NCBI GenBank assembly: GCA_024404915.1
Contig: JAKSPJ010000004.1
Location: 1 to 64,000, forward strand
Reading direction: 5' to 3'
DNA: 64,000 nt
From: Oscillospiraceae bacterium
Lineage (GTDB): Bacteria > Bacillota > Clostridia > Oscillospirales > Ruminococcaceae
Made by a program: the position numbers and the translations under genes. A model generated the notes under the pieces. The model searched no databases. It was given only the letters and a program-made list of their open reading frames with translations, and was not told the origin of the DNA. Of the stretch, positions 25,829-37,116 are shown piece after piece. Position 1 is the stretch's first letter; the number at the start of each line of letters is the position of its first letter.

Positions 25829-27043
25829 TCAGACAGCTGAATCAGATTCCGGCAAAAGGAGATTCTTCATCAGAGTACGTTCCAGAATGCCGGTGCATGC
25901 CGCAAGGGTTACGCCGTAATTTGTAAAAGGCACCCCCTGCGATAATGCGGTCCGCATTCTCCACTGAATCTCTCTTTCAGAGCGCATACAGCCGCCGCAA
26001 TGAATCACCAGACTATATTCCTCCAGATGTTCCGGGAATGAGCCGCCGGAACAATATGACAGTGCAAACTGTCTGCCTGTAAGTTTACGGATTGCATTCG
26101 GCAGCTTCACTGTGCCGATATCATTGCACTGACGGTGATGGGTACATCCCTCCGCAATGAGAATTTTTGCACCCTCCGGCAATGCCTGCAGTGCCTTGAC
26201 GCCTTCCACAGCGGTCTGTAAGAATCCCTTGTATCTTGCCAGCAGTATCGAAAAAGATGTCAGGGGAATGTCATCCGGCACAATTTTTGCCACCTGGGCA
26301 AAGGCCTGGCTGTCCGTTACAACCATTTTCGGCGGATGCTTCAATGTCTGGAGTAAGCCGCCCAGCTGTTCTGTCTGTACCACAAGGGCGGATGCATTCG
26401 CATCCAGGACTTCACGCAGTGTCTGCTGCTGCGGCAGAATCAATCTGCCCTTTGGCGCAGATTCATCAATCGGTGTAACCAATACCACAAGGTCATCCTT
26501 CTCAATCAGGTCACGGATAATAAAGCGCTCCTCTTCGCTATCTTTCAGAATACGGCCCAGCATTTCCTTCAGCTCCGTGATGCCTTCTCCGCTTCTTGCA
26601 CTGACATAAATCTGGTTTTCCGCCTGAAGTACATTTCTGTTTTCCAGCGTATCACACTTATTATATGCAAGAATGAAGGGTGTGCGCTCCTTTTGAAACA
26701 ACAAAATCAATGCCTGTTCGGTGTCGCTCACAGGCTTCGCCGCATCCATTACCAATACGGCAATATCTGTCCGATACAGTTCTCTTCTTGTTCTTTCAAT
26801 ACGCTGCTGACCCAGCAGAGCATCATCATCATCATATCCGGCTGTGTCGGTAATAAGAACTGCACCCAGAGGAAGCAACTCCATGCTCTTGCTGACGGCA
26901 TCTGTTGTTGTTCCTGCAACAGATGACACAATCGAAACCTCCTGCCCGGTTATGGCATTCACCAGGCTGGACTTTCCGGCATTTCTTGCACCGAAAAATC
27001 CGATGTGAATACGTTCTGAAGCGGGAACCTGTTCCAAACTCAT
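25829..27043 (-). CDS. hydF: [FeFe] hydrogenase maturation GTPase HydF
   Basis: A 404-residue HydF, the scaffold on which the 2Fe subcluster of the H-cluster is assembled before transfer to the hydrogenase. The start at 27043 is set by GGAGG seven bases upstream. The N-terminal GTPase has Walker A GARNAGKSS, G3 DTAG and G4 NKCD. The C-terminal cluster domain has the family ligands CTHHRQ and HCGGC (HxnHCxxC pattern). Both hydrogenases in this window would need it. HydE is only present as a fragment at 1.3 kb and HydG is not in the window. Confidence 0.95.
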   Translation of the reverse strand: MSLEQVPASERIHIGFFGARNAGKSSLVNAITGQEVSIVSSVAGTTTDAVSKSMELLPLGAVLITDTAGYDDDDALLGQQRIERTRRELYRTDIAVLVMDAAKPVSDTEQALILLFQKERTPFILAYNKCDTLENRNVLQAENQIYVSARSGEGITELKEMLGRILKDSEEERFIIRDLIEKDDLVVLVTPIDESAPKGRLILPQQQTLREVLDANASALVVQTEQLGGLLQTLKHPPKMVVTDSQAFAQVAKIVPDDIPLTSFSILLARYKGFLQTAVEGVKALQALPEGAKILIAEGCTHHRQCNDIGTVKLPNAIRKLTGRQFALSYCSGGSFPEHLEEYSLVIHCGGCMRSEREIQWRMRTALSQGVPFTNYGVTLAACTGILERTLMKNLLLPESDSAV

Positions 27044-27060
27044 TGTAATACCTCCATATA

Positions 27061-27095
27061 AAAACATCCTGACAGAAATGGCAGTCAGGATGTTT
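27061..27095 (-). terminator. Terminator of dockerin-GH5 gene
   Basis: Stem AAAACATCCTGAC / GTCAGGATGTTTT with T-runs on both sides, 15 bases past the GH5 stop on the minus strand and just upstream of hydF. Confidence 0.8.
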
Positions 27096-27109
27096 TTTCA
27101 AAATACAAA

Positions 27110-28837
27110 TCAGAATTGATCCATACGGGCGATAACCCGAAGAATCTTCGCTACATCGCCGGATGACAAACCGGTTTTTCCGTCAACATCTGCATTGATC
27201 TGACCCTGTTCTGTAATCTTTGCATCTGTATCCTCTGCCAGCATTCTTGCCAGCAAAACCACATCATCTACGCCGATATCTCCGTCGCAATTCACATCAC
27301 CGGGAGTTTTCTTTTCCGTACTGACAGATGTTTCTGTTTTCGTAGTTGCGGATGTGACCGGGAAAACGATTGCTGTGGTTGTTGTGGGTGCAGGAGTAGT
27401 AGCAGCTGGTGCAGTTGTTGTGACAGCAGGAGGCGTTGTGACACTGCTTCCGCTGTAATACTGAGACAGGCTCTGGCCATTCTTACCAATGGGATACTGA
27501 TGATCCAGACTGATAAAGACGCCGTTTTCATCCTGCCAGAGAACCGGCTTCACAAACTCATACTTCACGTCGTCCCATTTTCCGAAATTGTCATAGACCA
27601 GACCGCCGGTATCAGAAGAATTCTCGTTGAAGCACCAGAAGGTGTGATGAATATGCTTATCAATCATATAGTCCCGGATTTCTTTCAGCCAGTGACGATT
27701 TTCACCTGTCTTATCGTGCTCCTCGTCAACCCAGCCGCCCCATTCACCCATGAGCAGCGGTGCAATGTTTTCTTCTGCGATAAATGCCCAGGAATCATAC
27801 CAATAGTCTTCCAGCAGTGTTTCACGGGAGAAGGTCTTGCTTGGATCATCCAGATAGAACCAATCCTGCTTCCATACCTCAGGACCGTAATCATGGGGGG
27901 AATATACCAGCTGACTCTGATACTTGCCCAGGTCAATGGGATAATCACGGACGCCTCTGAAATTGCCGCCCCACCATGCGCCGTAATAGGGGCTGTAATT
28001 GTTCACATAATCGATACTGGGAGAGTTCCAGTCCTGTCCCTCATCAAATTTCGGATATACCTCAATGCCTTCTACCATAATCAGCATATTGGGATTGATG
28101 TCCAGAACGGCTTTTGCACCACGCTCTGCGGCATATTTCCAGTTGTTTTCATCAGTGGAACCATCCCACTTTGCCATCAGACCTTCATCTTTTTTGCCGT
28201 GGGGCTCATTCTTCAGGTCAATGGCAATCAGGGTATCATCATCTTTATAGTAATCCGTTACCCATTCCAGTGCTTCCAGCCATTCATCCGTGCCGTAGTT
28301 GTTGTCATACCAGGTTGCCCACTGGTGGCCGTTGGAGGCAGTGGTAGCACAGTGAATATCAATCATAATCTTGATACCCAGTTCCTTGCACCATTCCACT
28401 GCCTGGTTCCAGATGTCAAAGCTGTATTTGATTGTACCGCCTTCCACGCCTTCCACGGTCAGTTCCGGATTGGAATACTGATTGACCTTAACAAGGCCGT
28501 CCGGTTTTTTATTCTTCCACTGCAGCAAAATCTCCGTGGACATCGGAACACGCAGAAGATTAAAGCCGTGATCCGCAATCATCTCCAGGCACCAGTGCAT
28601 ATTCTGAGACCATACACCGTCAAATACCTGGGAGCCGACATTGTAGCCGAACCAGTTTACACCTGTCAGCCACACTTCATTTCCGTTCATGTCTACGATT
28701 TTATCTTTTTCAACATGAAGCCAGTCGTCATGACAATCATCTGCAGCTGTAATGGTCTGTGGTACCATATACGCACCATTCAGCGCCAGCATAGCTGCCG
28801 CTGTCAGTGCAGCAGTCACTTTCTTGAAAAAAAACAT
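27110..28837 (-). CDS. Cellulosomal GH5 endoglucanase with dockerin
   Basis: A 575-residue secreted enzyme. The start at 28837 is preferred because GAGGGG precedes it and a signal peptide follows directly (MFFFKKVTAALTAAAMLALNG...). Residues about 40-420 are a GH5 catalytic domain with the acid/base Glu in DLKNEPHG and the nucleophile Glu in LLMGEWGGW; WLTGVNWFGYN near the start is typical of GH5_4/GH5_1-like cellulases. A Thr/Pro linker (residues 440-510) leads to a dockerin (DVNCDGDIGVDDVVLLARML; NADVDGKTGLSSGDVAKILRVI). It should cut cellulose or beta-glucan internally while held on a cellulosome. Confidence 0.93.
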   Translation of the reverse strand: MFFFKKVTAALTAAAMLALNGAYMVPQTITAADDCHDDWLHVEKDKIVDMNGNEVWLTGVNWFGYNVGSQVFDGVWSQNMHWCLEMIADHGFNLLRVPMSTEILLQWKNKKPDGLVKVNQYSNPELTVEGVEGGTIKYSFDIWNQAVEWCKELGIKIMIDIHCATTASNGHQWATWYDNNYGTDEWLEALEWVTDYYKDDDTLIAIDLKNEPHGKKDEGLMAKWDGSTDENNWKYAAERGAKAVLDINPNMLIMVEGIEVYPKFDEGQDWNSPSIDYVNNYSPYYGAWWGGNFRGVRDYPIDLGKYQSQLVYSPHDYGPEVWKQDWFYLDDPSKTFSRETLLEDYWYDSWAFIAEENIAPLLMGEWGGWVDEEHDKTGENRHWLKEIRDYMIDKHIHHTFWCFNENSSDTGGLVYDNFGKWDDVKYEFVKPVLWQDENGVFISLDHQYPIGKNGQSLSQYYSGSSVTTPPAVTTTAPAATTPAPTTTTAIVFPVTSATTKTETSVSTEKKTPGDVNCDGDIGVDDVVLLARMLAEDTDAKITEQGQINADVDGKTGLSSGDVAKILRVIARMDQF

Positions 28838-28860
28838 AAGCAAACCCCTCTTTTTGCATA

Positions 28861-28896
28861 TACAGCATTGCACAATGCTCATCATGCAATGCTGTA
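28861..28896 (-). other. Hairpin in the GH5 5' leader
   Basis: A perfect 12-bp stem TACAGCATTGCA / TGCAATGCTGTA ends 24 bases before the GH5 start. On the GH5 strand it has no U-tract, so it is a leader structure rather than a terminator of the upstream gene. On the plus strand it is followed by TTGTTTTTTT. Confidence 0.5.
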
Positions 28897-28953
28897 TTGT
28901 TTTTTTGGTGATCCGGATGGATTACCCCTCTCTCAAACCCGTTTTTTCAGGAA

Positions 28954-29655
28954 TCAATACATTCCGATGCTTTTTTCTCTTTTGCGGAGTACAATCCAAA
29001 GAACCAGCATTACAATTGCAAGAACGCCTGCGCCTATTCCTGCATATACAACCCATGTGAAACGTGAGAATTCGCTGTAGCGGATCACAATGTCTGATGC
29101 ACAATTTGCATTGAAATCTTCATCATCATTGTACCATTCCTTGACGATGCCCAGCAGTTCACTGTTCATATCTACAACCTGACCTGTGAATTCAATCTGC
29201 TTGGTAGGGTACTCTATCATTTCCAGGTCCGGCTCATCGTCCCGAAATTCATCATAGTTTTCATAGGCTTCGTTCACTGCTTCAAAATAGTCTTCACACT
29301 GTTTTGTCAGCAGTTCCAGTGAATTCAGCTGTTCACTGTTGCCGGTTTCATAGATGACTTCTTTTCCGCAGTCCATGACAACGGAATAATACTGCTTTGT
29401 CACCTCTTTTGAGGTCTGAATGCCCAGTACTGTTTCTGTCTCTTCATAATCTGCAACACATCCATAGGTCATATCAATGACGCCCTGCACCAGATCGCCT
29501 TTCTTCAGTTCACTCGCTTCCACTGTATTGAAATCCTTGATATCACCCTTTTTATATTTCATATAGTTGGGAATATCTGCCAAAAACACAGCAGAAAAAA
29601 TGGCTGCAAGCAATCCGATGTATCCAACAGGTCTTGAAAATCTCATAAATCCCAT
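28954..29655 (-). CDS. Two-TM membrane protein behind the atp operon
   Basis: A 233-residue protein of unknown function. Residues 8-27 and 200-222 are hydrophobic segments flanking an acidic extracytoplasmic domain (KGDIKDFNTVEASELKKGDLVQGVIDMTYGC...). The tail is basic (RKREKSIGMY), placing the C-terminus in the cytoplasm. It starts 36 bases after atpC with no terminator between, so it may be read with the ATP synthase. No catalytic motif is seen. Confidence 0.75.
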   Translation of the reverse strand: MGFMRFSRPVGYIGLLAAIFSAVFLADIPNYMKYKKGDIKDFNTVEASELKKGDLVQGVIDMTYGCVADYEETETVLGIQTSKEVTKQYYSVVMDCGKEVIYETGNSEQLNSLELLTKQCEDYFEAVNEAYENYDEFRDDEPDLEMIEYPTKQIEFTGQVVDMNSELLGIVKEWYNDDEDFNANCASDIVIRYSEFSRFTWVVYAGIGAGVLAIVMLVLWIVLRKREKSIGMY

Positions 29656-29691
29656 AATCCTTTCTATTTCTAAAAATATATATTCCCGGCA

Positions 29692-31556
<1,865 letters not shown>

Positions 31557-32423
31557 TTATCCCTGGGCATTTGCGCCGGATACAATCTCGGTCAGTTCCT
31601 GAGTAATGGATGCTTGACGTGCCCGATTGTATTTCAGAGATAATTCATCAATCATTTCCTGTGCATTGTCGGTGGCATTTTCCATTGCCATACGGCGGGC
31701 TGCCTGCTCCGATGCATAGGTATCAACAATTGTACAATACAAAATACCCGAAATATACTGCGGAATCAAAGCATCAAATACGGCCTCCGGGCTTGGCTCA
31801 TATTTTGTCAGGCTCTGCATTCCCGGATTTCTCTCCAGATTCGGCACAGGAATCACCTGCATCTGCCGTGCTTCCTGTGCAAGCGGAGAAACCATATTCG
31901 TGAAGAACACTTCCACCATTGACAAATGTCCCTGCTGGAACAGTCCGACAATATGGTCAGCCATATGCAGCGCAGTATAAGTGGTTACATTTTCGCCGAT
32001 ATTATCAAAAGTGCCGAGAATGCGGTAAGAACGCTTTGAAAAATACTCCGAGGCCTTTTTGCCCACGGTCATCAGCACTGCTTCACGGCCGTCCTGTTCC
32101 AATTCTGCAATGCGTTTTTCAGCAAGACGAAACACATTCAGATTAAAACCGCCTGCAAGTCCACGGTCACCTGCCATGATTATCAGCAGCGCAGCACCTG
32201 TTTCACGTGGCTCTGTATACACAGAATGAAAACCCACCGCTTCCGATGCAACCTCGCTCATGGTCTGATACAGCAGATTGAAAAAGGGGACTGCCTGTTC
32301 TGCACGTTCTTTTGCCTTACGCAGTTTGGAGGAGGAAACAAGCTCCATTGCCTTTGTAATCTGCATGGTGCTTTCCACGCTCTTAATCCGGCGCTTGATT
32401 GCTTTCATATTGGCAGCTGCCAA
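31557..32423 (-). CDS. atpG: ATP synthase gamma subunit
   Basis: A 288-residue rotor-shaft subunit. It begins ANMKAIKRRIKSVESTMQITKAMELVSSSKLRKAKE and ends NATDNAQEMIDELSLKYNRARQASITQELTEIVSGANA, the two helices that form the central coiled coil. MAGDRGLAGGFN is the family motif. 16 bases separate it from atpA. Confidence 0.97.
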   Translation of the reverse strand: MAAANMKAIKRRIKSVESTMQITKAMELVSSSKLRKAKERAEQAVPFFNLLYQTMSEVASEAVGFHSVYTEPRETGAALLIIMAGDRGLAGGFNLNVFRLAEKRIAELEQDGREAVLMTVGKKASEYFSKRSYRILGTFDNIGENVTTYTALHMADHIVGLFQQGHLSMVEVFFTNMVSPLAQEARQMQVIPVPNLERNPGMQSLTKYEPSPEAVFDALIPQYISGILYCTIVDTYASEQAARRMAMENATDNAQEMIDELSLKYNRARQASITQELTEIVSGANAQG

Positions 32424-32439
32424 TGTCTACACCTCCCAA

Positions 32440-33945
32440 TCAGATAAAGGTTTTTACGAATTCGCTGATGGCTGCTTTCATTGCCTCAGCGGTATCCGGC
32501 TCCAACTTACCTGTTGTGCGGATTGCCTCTGTAATCTCGCTGTGTGTTTCATTGATTTCCTGCAGCAGTGCCTTTTCAAACTCCGCAATGCGGCTGACAG
32601 GAATGTCCTTCAGCATATTATTGGTGACTGCGTACAGAATCACAACCTGATCTGTTGCAGACAAGGGGCTGGACTTATCCTGCTTCAGCACCTCAACCAC
32701 ACGTTCACCCTTTGCCAGACGCTCCTTGGTATCCTTGTCCAGGTCAGAACCAAACTGGGAGAATGCCTGGAGTTCACGATACTGGGAGTAGGTCAGCTTC
32801 AGTGAACCGGATACTTTCTTCATTGCCGGAATCTGTGCTGCGGAGCCTACTCGGGAAACAGAAATACCCGGGTTGACAGCCGGACGCACACCCGCATTGA
32901 ACAAATCCGTTTCCAGGAAAATCTGACCATCTGTAATGGAAATGACGTTGGTGGGAATATATGCGGAAACATCGCCTGCCTGTGTTTCAATAATCGGCAG
33001 TGCGGTCAGAGAACCGCCGCCGTAGTTTTCATTCAGACAGCATGCACGCTCCAGCAGACGGGAATGCAGATAGAATACATCACCGGGATATGCCTCACGT
33101 CCCGGCGGACGCTTCAGCAGCAGAGAAAGTGTTCTGTATGCAACAGCGTGCTTGGATAAATCGTCATAAACAATCAGAACATCCTTGCCCTGGTCAGTGA
33201 AATATTCGCCCATGGTACAGCCGGAGTATGGGGCAATATACTGCAGCGGAGCAAGCTCGGATGCAGTTGCAGACACCACAATGGTATATGCCATTGCGTC
33301 TGCCTTTGTCAGTGTTTCCACCACGTTTGCAACGGTAGAACGTTTCTGACCGATGGCAACATAGATACAGATGACGTCCTTGCCCTTCTGGTTCATAATG
33401 GTATCCAGGGCGATAGAGGTCTTTCCGGTCTGTCTGTCGCCGATAATCAGCTCACGCTGACCTCTGCCGATGGGAATCATGGAGTCAATTGCCTTGATAC
33501 CGGTCTGCATCGGCTCATGCACGGATTTACGGGTAATGATACCCGGTGCAATCTTTTCGATTGGCATTTTCTTGGTGGTCAGAATCGGGCCTTTGCCGTC
33601 AATCGGCTCGCCCAGGGCATTCACAACTCTGCCCAGCAATTCCTCACCAACGGGAACGGATACGATTTCCTTTGTTCGTTTTACGGTTGCACCTTCCTTG
33701 ATATCGTGGTCAGAACCAAGCAAAACTGCACCAACGAAATCATGCTCCAGGTTCAGCGCCATTCCGGAGATACCGCCTTCAAATTCCAGCAATTCACCGG
33801 ACATGCACTGTTCCAGACCATGTACATTCGCAATACCGTCACCGACTGTAATTACTGTACCGACATCAGCAAGGTTCAGCTTGGATTCATAATTCTTCAG
33901 CTGTTCCTTGATAATACCGGTGATTTCATCTGGTCTTAAATTCAT
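32440..33945 (-). CDS. atpA: ATP synthase alpha subunit
   Basis: A 501-residue non-catalytic nucleotide-binding subunit with P-loop [24 protein letters not shown] text, the [10 protein letters not shown] motif and [33 protein letters not shown]. Full length. It alternates with beta in F1. Confidence 0.98.
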   Translation of the reverse strand: MNLRPDEITGIIKEQLKNYESKLNLADVGTVITVGDGIANVHGLEQCMSGELLEFEGGISGMALNLEHDFVGAVLLGSDHDIKEGATVKRTKEIVSVPVGEELLGRVVNALGEPIDGKGPILTTKKMPIEKIAPGIITRKSVHEPMQTGIKAIDSMIPIGRGQRELIIGDRQTGKTSIALDTIMNQKGKDVICIYVAIGQKRSTVANVVETLTKADAMAYTIVVSATASELAPLQYIAPYSGCTMGEYFTDQGKDVLIVYDDLSKHAVAYRTLSLLLKRPPGREAYPGDVFYLHSRLLERACCLNENYGGGSLTALPIIETQAGDVSAYIPTNVISITDGQIFLETDLFNAGVRPAVNPGISVSRVGSAAQIPAMKKVSGSLKLTYSQYRELQAFSQFGSDLDKDTKERLAKGERVVEVLKQDKSSPLSATDQVVILYAVTNNMLKDIPVSRIAEFEKALLQEINETHSEITEAIRTTGKLEPDTAEAMKAAISEFVKTFI

Positions 33946-33998
33946 TTTGCACCTTCTTATTATGCGAAAAACATCCTTGTTTCCGCATGTTCAATATG

Positions 33999-34529
33999 TC
34001 AGGACAGACGTTCTTTCAACGTATCCAGACGATTTCTTACGCTGTTATCAATTCTGGTATCACCATACTGCACGATGACGCCGCCCAGAATGCTGCGGTC
34101 AATCCGTTCATTGATGCGGACTGTGCGGTTCAGCTTCTTCTCCAGTGCTTTCCGCAGCTTTTCCTTCTGCTCCGGATTGATGGAAACCGCTGTTGTCACC
34201 GTCACATCGGCGGTGTTCTGGTATTCCAGCATTTTTCGGTCAAAATCATCTGCAATTTCTCCCAGATAGGATACCCGTTCATGGTCTACCAACAAAAACA
34301 GTAAACGGGATGCCAGGCCATCACTGCCAAAAATCTTTTCTGTAATCTGCAAACGCTCTTCCACAGAAATGGTGGGCAGTGACAGAAGCCGCTCCAGGTC
34401 CGGATTCAGTGAGAACAGCATTGCACACTGCCGCAGGTCAGAACGGGTTTCCTGTAAAACCGTATCGCCCTGTTCATTTGCCAGTGAAAACAATGCTTCA
34501 GAATAAACAGCAGATACTTCTGAACTCAC
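33999..34529 (-). CDS. atpH: ATP synthase delta subunit
   Basis: A 176-residue stator subunit. It starts SSEVSAVYSEALFSLANEQGDTV and ends with the conserved VNERIDRSILGGVIVQYGDTRIDNSVRNRLDTLKERL-type segment. It joins the top of F1 to the b stalk. It overlaps atpF by four bases. Confidence 0.95.
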   Translation of the reverse strand: MSSEVSAVYSEALFSLANEQGDTVLQETRSDLRQCAMLFSLNPDLERLLSLPTISVEERLQITEKIFGSDGLASRLLFLLVDHERVSYLGEIADDFDRKMLEYQNTADVTVTTAVSINPEQKEKLRKALEKKLNRTVRINERIDRSILGGVIVQYGDTRIDNSVRNRLDTLKERLS

Positions 34530-35020
34530 TGTACATCACCCACCGAATCAATAAATTCGTCAATCAATCTGGCATGATCCTCCGGATTGATTTCACGTTC
34601 AACGACTTTTTCTGCAGCGAGCACTGCCAGTTCTGCAACTTCAGAACGGAGCTGACTCTCTGCACGACGCATTTCACGTTCCAACTCATCTCGATTCTGC
34701 TGGAGAATGCCGGCTGCTTCTTCCTTTGCCTGTGTGACAATTTCATCAGAGCGTCTCTGTGCCTTACGGGTTGCATTTCGCAAGATTTCAGCAGATTCTT
34801 CTTTTGCATCAGCCAGTTTTTCTGCATATTCTGCTTCTGCCTGTTCTGCCCGTGTTCTGGCATCTTCCGCATCCTGCATGGTTTTGTCAACTGCCTGCCG
34901 GCGTTCCTCCAGAATTTTGTTTACCGGCTGAAACAGAAAATGCTTAATGCCGAAAAACAAAATCAGAGTATTGATAAGCGTGAACAGAATGGTACCAAGA
35001 TCAATGGATAAAAATCCCAT
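34526..35020 (-). CDS. atpF: ATP synthase b subunit
   Basis: A 164-residue peripheral-stalk subunit: one N-terminal membrane helix (LGTILFTLINTLILFFGIKHFLF) and a long charged coiled coil rich in Ala, Glu and Arg. AAGGAAGG precedes the start. The 154-base gap to atpE upstream (35021-35174) contains no ORF with a ribosome site; it may hold processing or attenuation signals that adjust c-subunit output. Confidence 0.95.
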   Translation of the reverse strand: MGFLSIDLGTILFTLINTLILFFGIKHFLFQPVNKILEERRQAVDKTMQDAEDARTRAEQAEAEYAEKLADAKEESAEILRNATRKAQRRSDEIVTQAKEEAAGILQQNRDELEREMRRAESQLRSEVAELAVLAAEKVVEREINPEDHARLIDEFIDSVGDVQ

Positions 35021-35174
35021 TTTATTCAGCCTTCCTTATCTTTGTAAATCAGTTTCCTTTGCCTGCAAATATCAGGTATGCTCCGCTGTATGATTTCTGC
35101 GTCAGTGCTGCCGAATGTTTTCTTCACAGGGCATTCTGAAGCAGTGCACAGAACGGAGAATCCTCTTTCACAAA

Positions 35175-35429
<255 letters not shown>

Positions 35430-35457
35430 TCATACCTCCATAATAAAAAAAGATTGT

Positions 35458-36234
35458 TTAAGCGGTTTGCGTTTCATCCTCCGGCGGTGCGGCATTGCTG
35501 ATAAATACCATTGTCAGCATGATGAAAATGAATGCCTGCATAAAGTCAGAGAACAAATCAAAGTACAGGGATAATACCGCAGGAATACCGATTGTCAGAA
35601 TCGGGATCTGCAGTTTTACCAGGTGGCTTAATCCTGTCAGTCCGAAATACACCAGTCCCATGATGATGGAGCCGCCTGCGATATTTCCGAAATGACGAAG
35701 TGCCATTGCAACTGGTGTTGCAACCTCACTCAGGATGTTGATGGGGAGCATAACGGGAATCGGATCCAGAAATCCTTTCAGATAGCCGCCCACACCGCCG
35801 AAGCGGATTTTTGTGGCTGTAATCAGAATAAATGTGATGGCAGCCCATGTGGCAAGTACGGAGAAGTCCGAGGTAACGGCACGCAGGCCTGTCAAACTCA
35901 GAAGACTGCCGAAAATCGAAAAGCAGAAAATGGTTGCGATATAGGGCGTAAAGCCGAGCCAGCTTTTTCCCATGGTATCACGCACCAGATTCGTGATCGC
36001 TTCCACTGCCATTTCTGCAATCACCTGTCGTTTGGATACGCCGTTCACTTTCAGATTTCTGGTCAGAAATACACACAATCCGAGAATAACCGCCATTACG
36101 ATCCATTCCAGCACTATGGTTTCTGTGAAGCGAATGGTGATTCCAAAAATCTCAAATGATGCAATGATATTGGGTCCGGAAACATTCAAGTCTGTTGATC
36201 CCTGCAAAAACGCAGGAATTGCCATGATTGCCAT
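35458..36234 (-). CDS. atpB: ATP synthase a subunit
   Basis: A 258-residue membrane subunit with five to six helices. The essential stator Arg is in VAMALRHFGNIAGGSIIMGL. The C-terminus FMQAFIFIMLTMVFISNA is typical. It forms the ion half-channels beside the c-ring. 31 bases separate it from atpE. Confidence 0.96.
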   Translation of the reverse strand: MAIMAIPAFLQGSTDLNVSGPNIIASFEIFGITIRFTETIVLEWIVMAVILGLCVFLTRNLKVNGVSKRQVIAEMAVEAITNLVRDTMGKSWLGFTPYIATIFCFSIFGSLLSLTGLRAVTSDFSVLATWAAITFILITATKIRFGGVGGYLKGFLDPIPVMLPINILSEVATPVAMALRHFGNIAGGSIIMGLVYFGLTGLSHLVKLQIPILTIGIPAVLSLYFDLFSDFMQAFIFIMLTMVFISNAAPPEDETQTA

Positions 36235-36246
36235 AGATGTTCATTC

Positions 36247-36660
36247 TCACCTCTTTTTCCTGTCAGCGATGGAACTCTTCTTTTTAAAAATTGCATCTGC
36301 GGTGTAAATCAGCCGTGGGTAAATCATCGGAATAACGGCAGCGACAGGAGATACCTGATTCCGAAAATGCAGTGCCCCTGCAAATGCAATGCCGAAAACC
36401 AGAATCCGCAGGGCATAATACAGCATATAGCGCTTCTGACTGGTAGTACCGTACCGGATTGCATCATCTGCCGCCCTGCACACACTGAGCCGCAGCAGGT
36501 ACAGCATTGCAAACAGTACCGCTGTGCCAAGCACCAGGCCAGCTGCAAATGAAATGGTCAGGCCGTAAAACAGAAGGCTGATCAGATACGCTGCAATATC
36601 CAGAATAACTGCCTTTTTCATCAGCATACACAGCTCACGTTGAATGCATTCTGACGGCAT
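36247..36660 (-). CDS. ATP synthase subunit I-like membrane protein
   Basis: A 137-residue protein from the ATG at 36660 (MPSECIQREL...), with an AAGGGG-type site ten bases upstream; a longer frame to 36705 lacks a ribosome site and would overlap the promoter. It has four hydrophobic segments and the place in front of atpB expected for AtpI, a small assembly factor that helps c-ring formation or cation supply. Sequence similarity to known AtpI is only general, so the call rests on topology and position. Confidence 0.7.
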   Translation of the reverse strand: MPSECIQRELCMLMKKAVILDIAAYLISLLFYGLTISFAAGLVLGTAVLFAMLYLLRLSVCRAADDAIRYGTTSQKRYMLYYALRILVFGIAFAGALHFRNQVSPVAAVIPMIYPRLIYTADAIFKKKSSIADRKKR

Positions 36661-36695
36661 CCGGACACGCCCCTTTCCATCTGATTTTCTCTTAT

Positions 36696-36724
36696 AGTAT
36701 ACCACAAATCAAGAAAAAATGCAA
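36696..36724 (-). promoter_or_regulatory. Promoter of the ATP synthase operon
   Basis: Minus strand: TTGCAT (36719-36724), 17-base spacer, extended TGGTATACT (-10 at 36696-36701), 36 bases before atpI. A nearly identical arrangement lies before the NYN gene at 57633-57661. Confidence 0.65.
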
Positions 36725-37116
36725 TGGAAAAAACGCAAAATATATCTATATTATAGGCTTATGCAGTATTTTCCATTCGTTTTATTACATAATTGTGAAA
36801 AATGAAAATAGTTTTGCTTTGCATATCCGGATTCGCTGATGCAACAATCACAATATTTGAGGAATGCAGACAACTGTATTCGTATAGTCATAAAAAAGAT
36901 ATAATACAACAATACAACTTAAAAATTATTCTGAATTTTCTTTACTTTTTCCTGCAAAGATGCATTTTATCTAGTGCTTTTTTCATAAATAGAAATTATA
37001 ATAATATCAGGCGAACCCGAAATGCTGTCGAAAGTTGTATTGCTAAATCACAATTTTTAGCAAAACAATACAACATTGCGAGGAAGCGAAAAACAAACAA
37101 AACAGGGGGATTTTAC
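36725..37116 (+). other. AT-rich GH127 leader with inverted repeats
   Basis: No gene is supported in these 392 bases. CAATACAAC occurs at 36910-36918 and 37066-37074 and its complement GTTGTATTG at 37033-37041. The last two form a 42-base imperfect dyad (outer GTTGTATTG/CAATACAAC, inner GCTAAA/TTTAGC) that ends 43 bases before the GH127 start. A TATAAT lies at 36997-37002 without a good -35, which fits activator control. AGGGGGA precedes the ATG. Confidence 0.5.

Noticed and set aside
27500..29080. Plus-strand frame of 526 codons across GH5 and its leader
   Set aside because: Shadow of GH5; no start signals and low-complexity translation.
36661..36705. Upstream start for the AtpI-like gene
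   Set aside because: It would overlap the -10 region and lacks a ribosome site; the ATG at 36660 is better.
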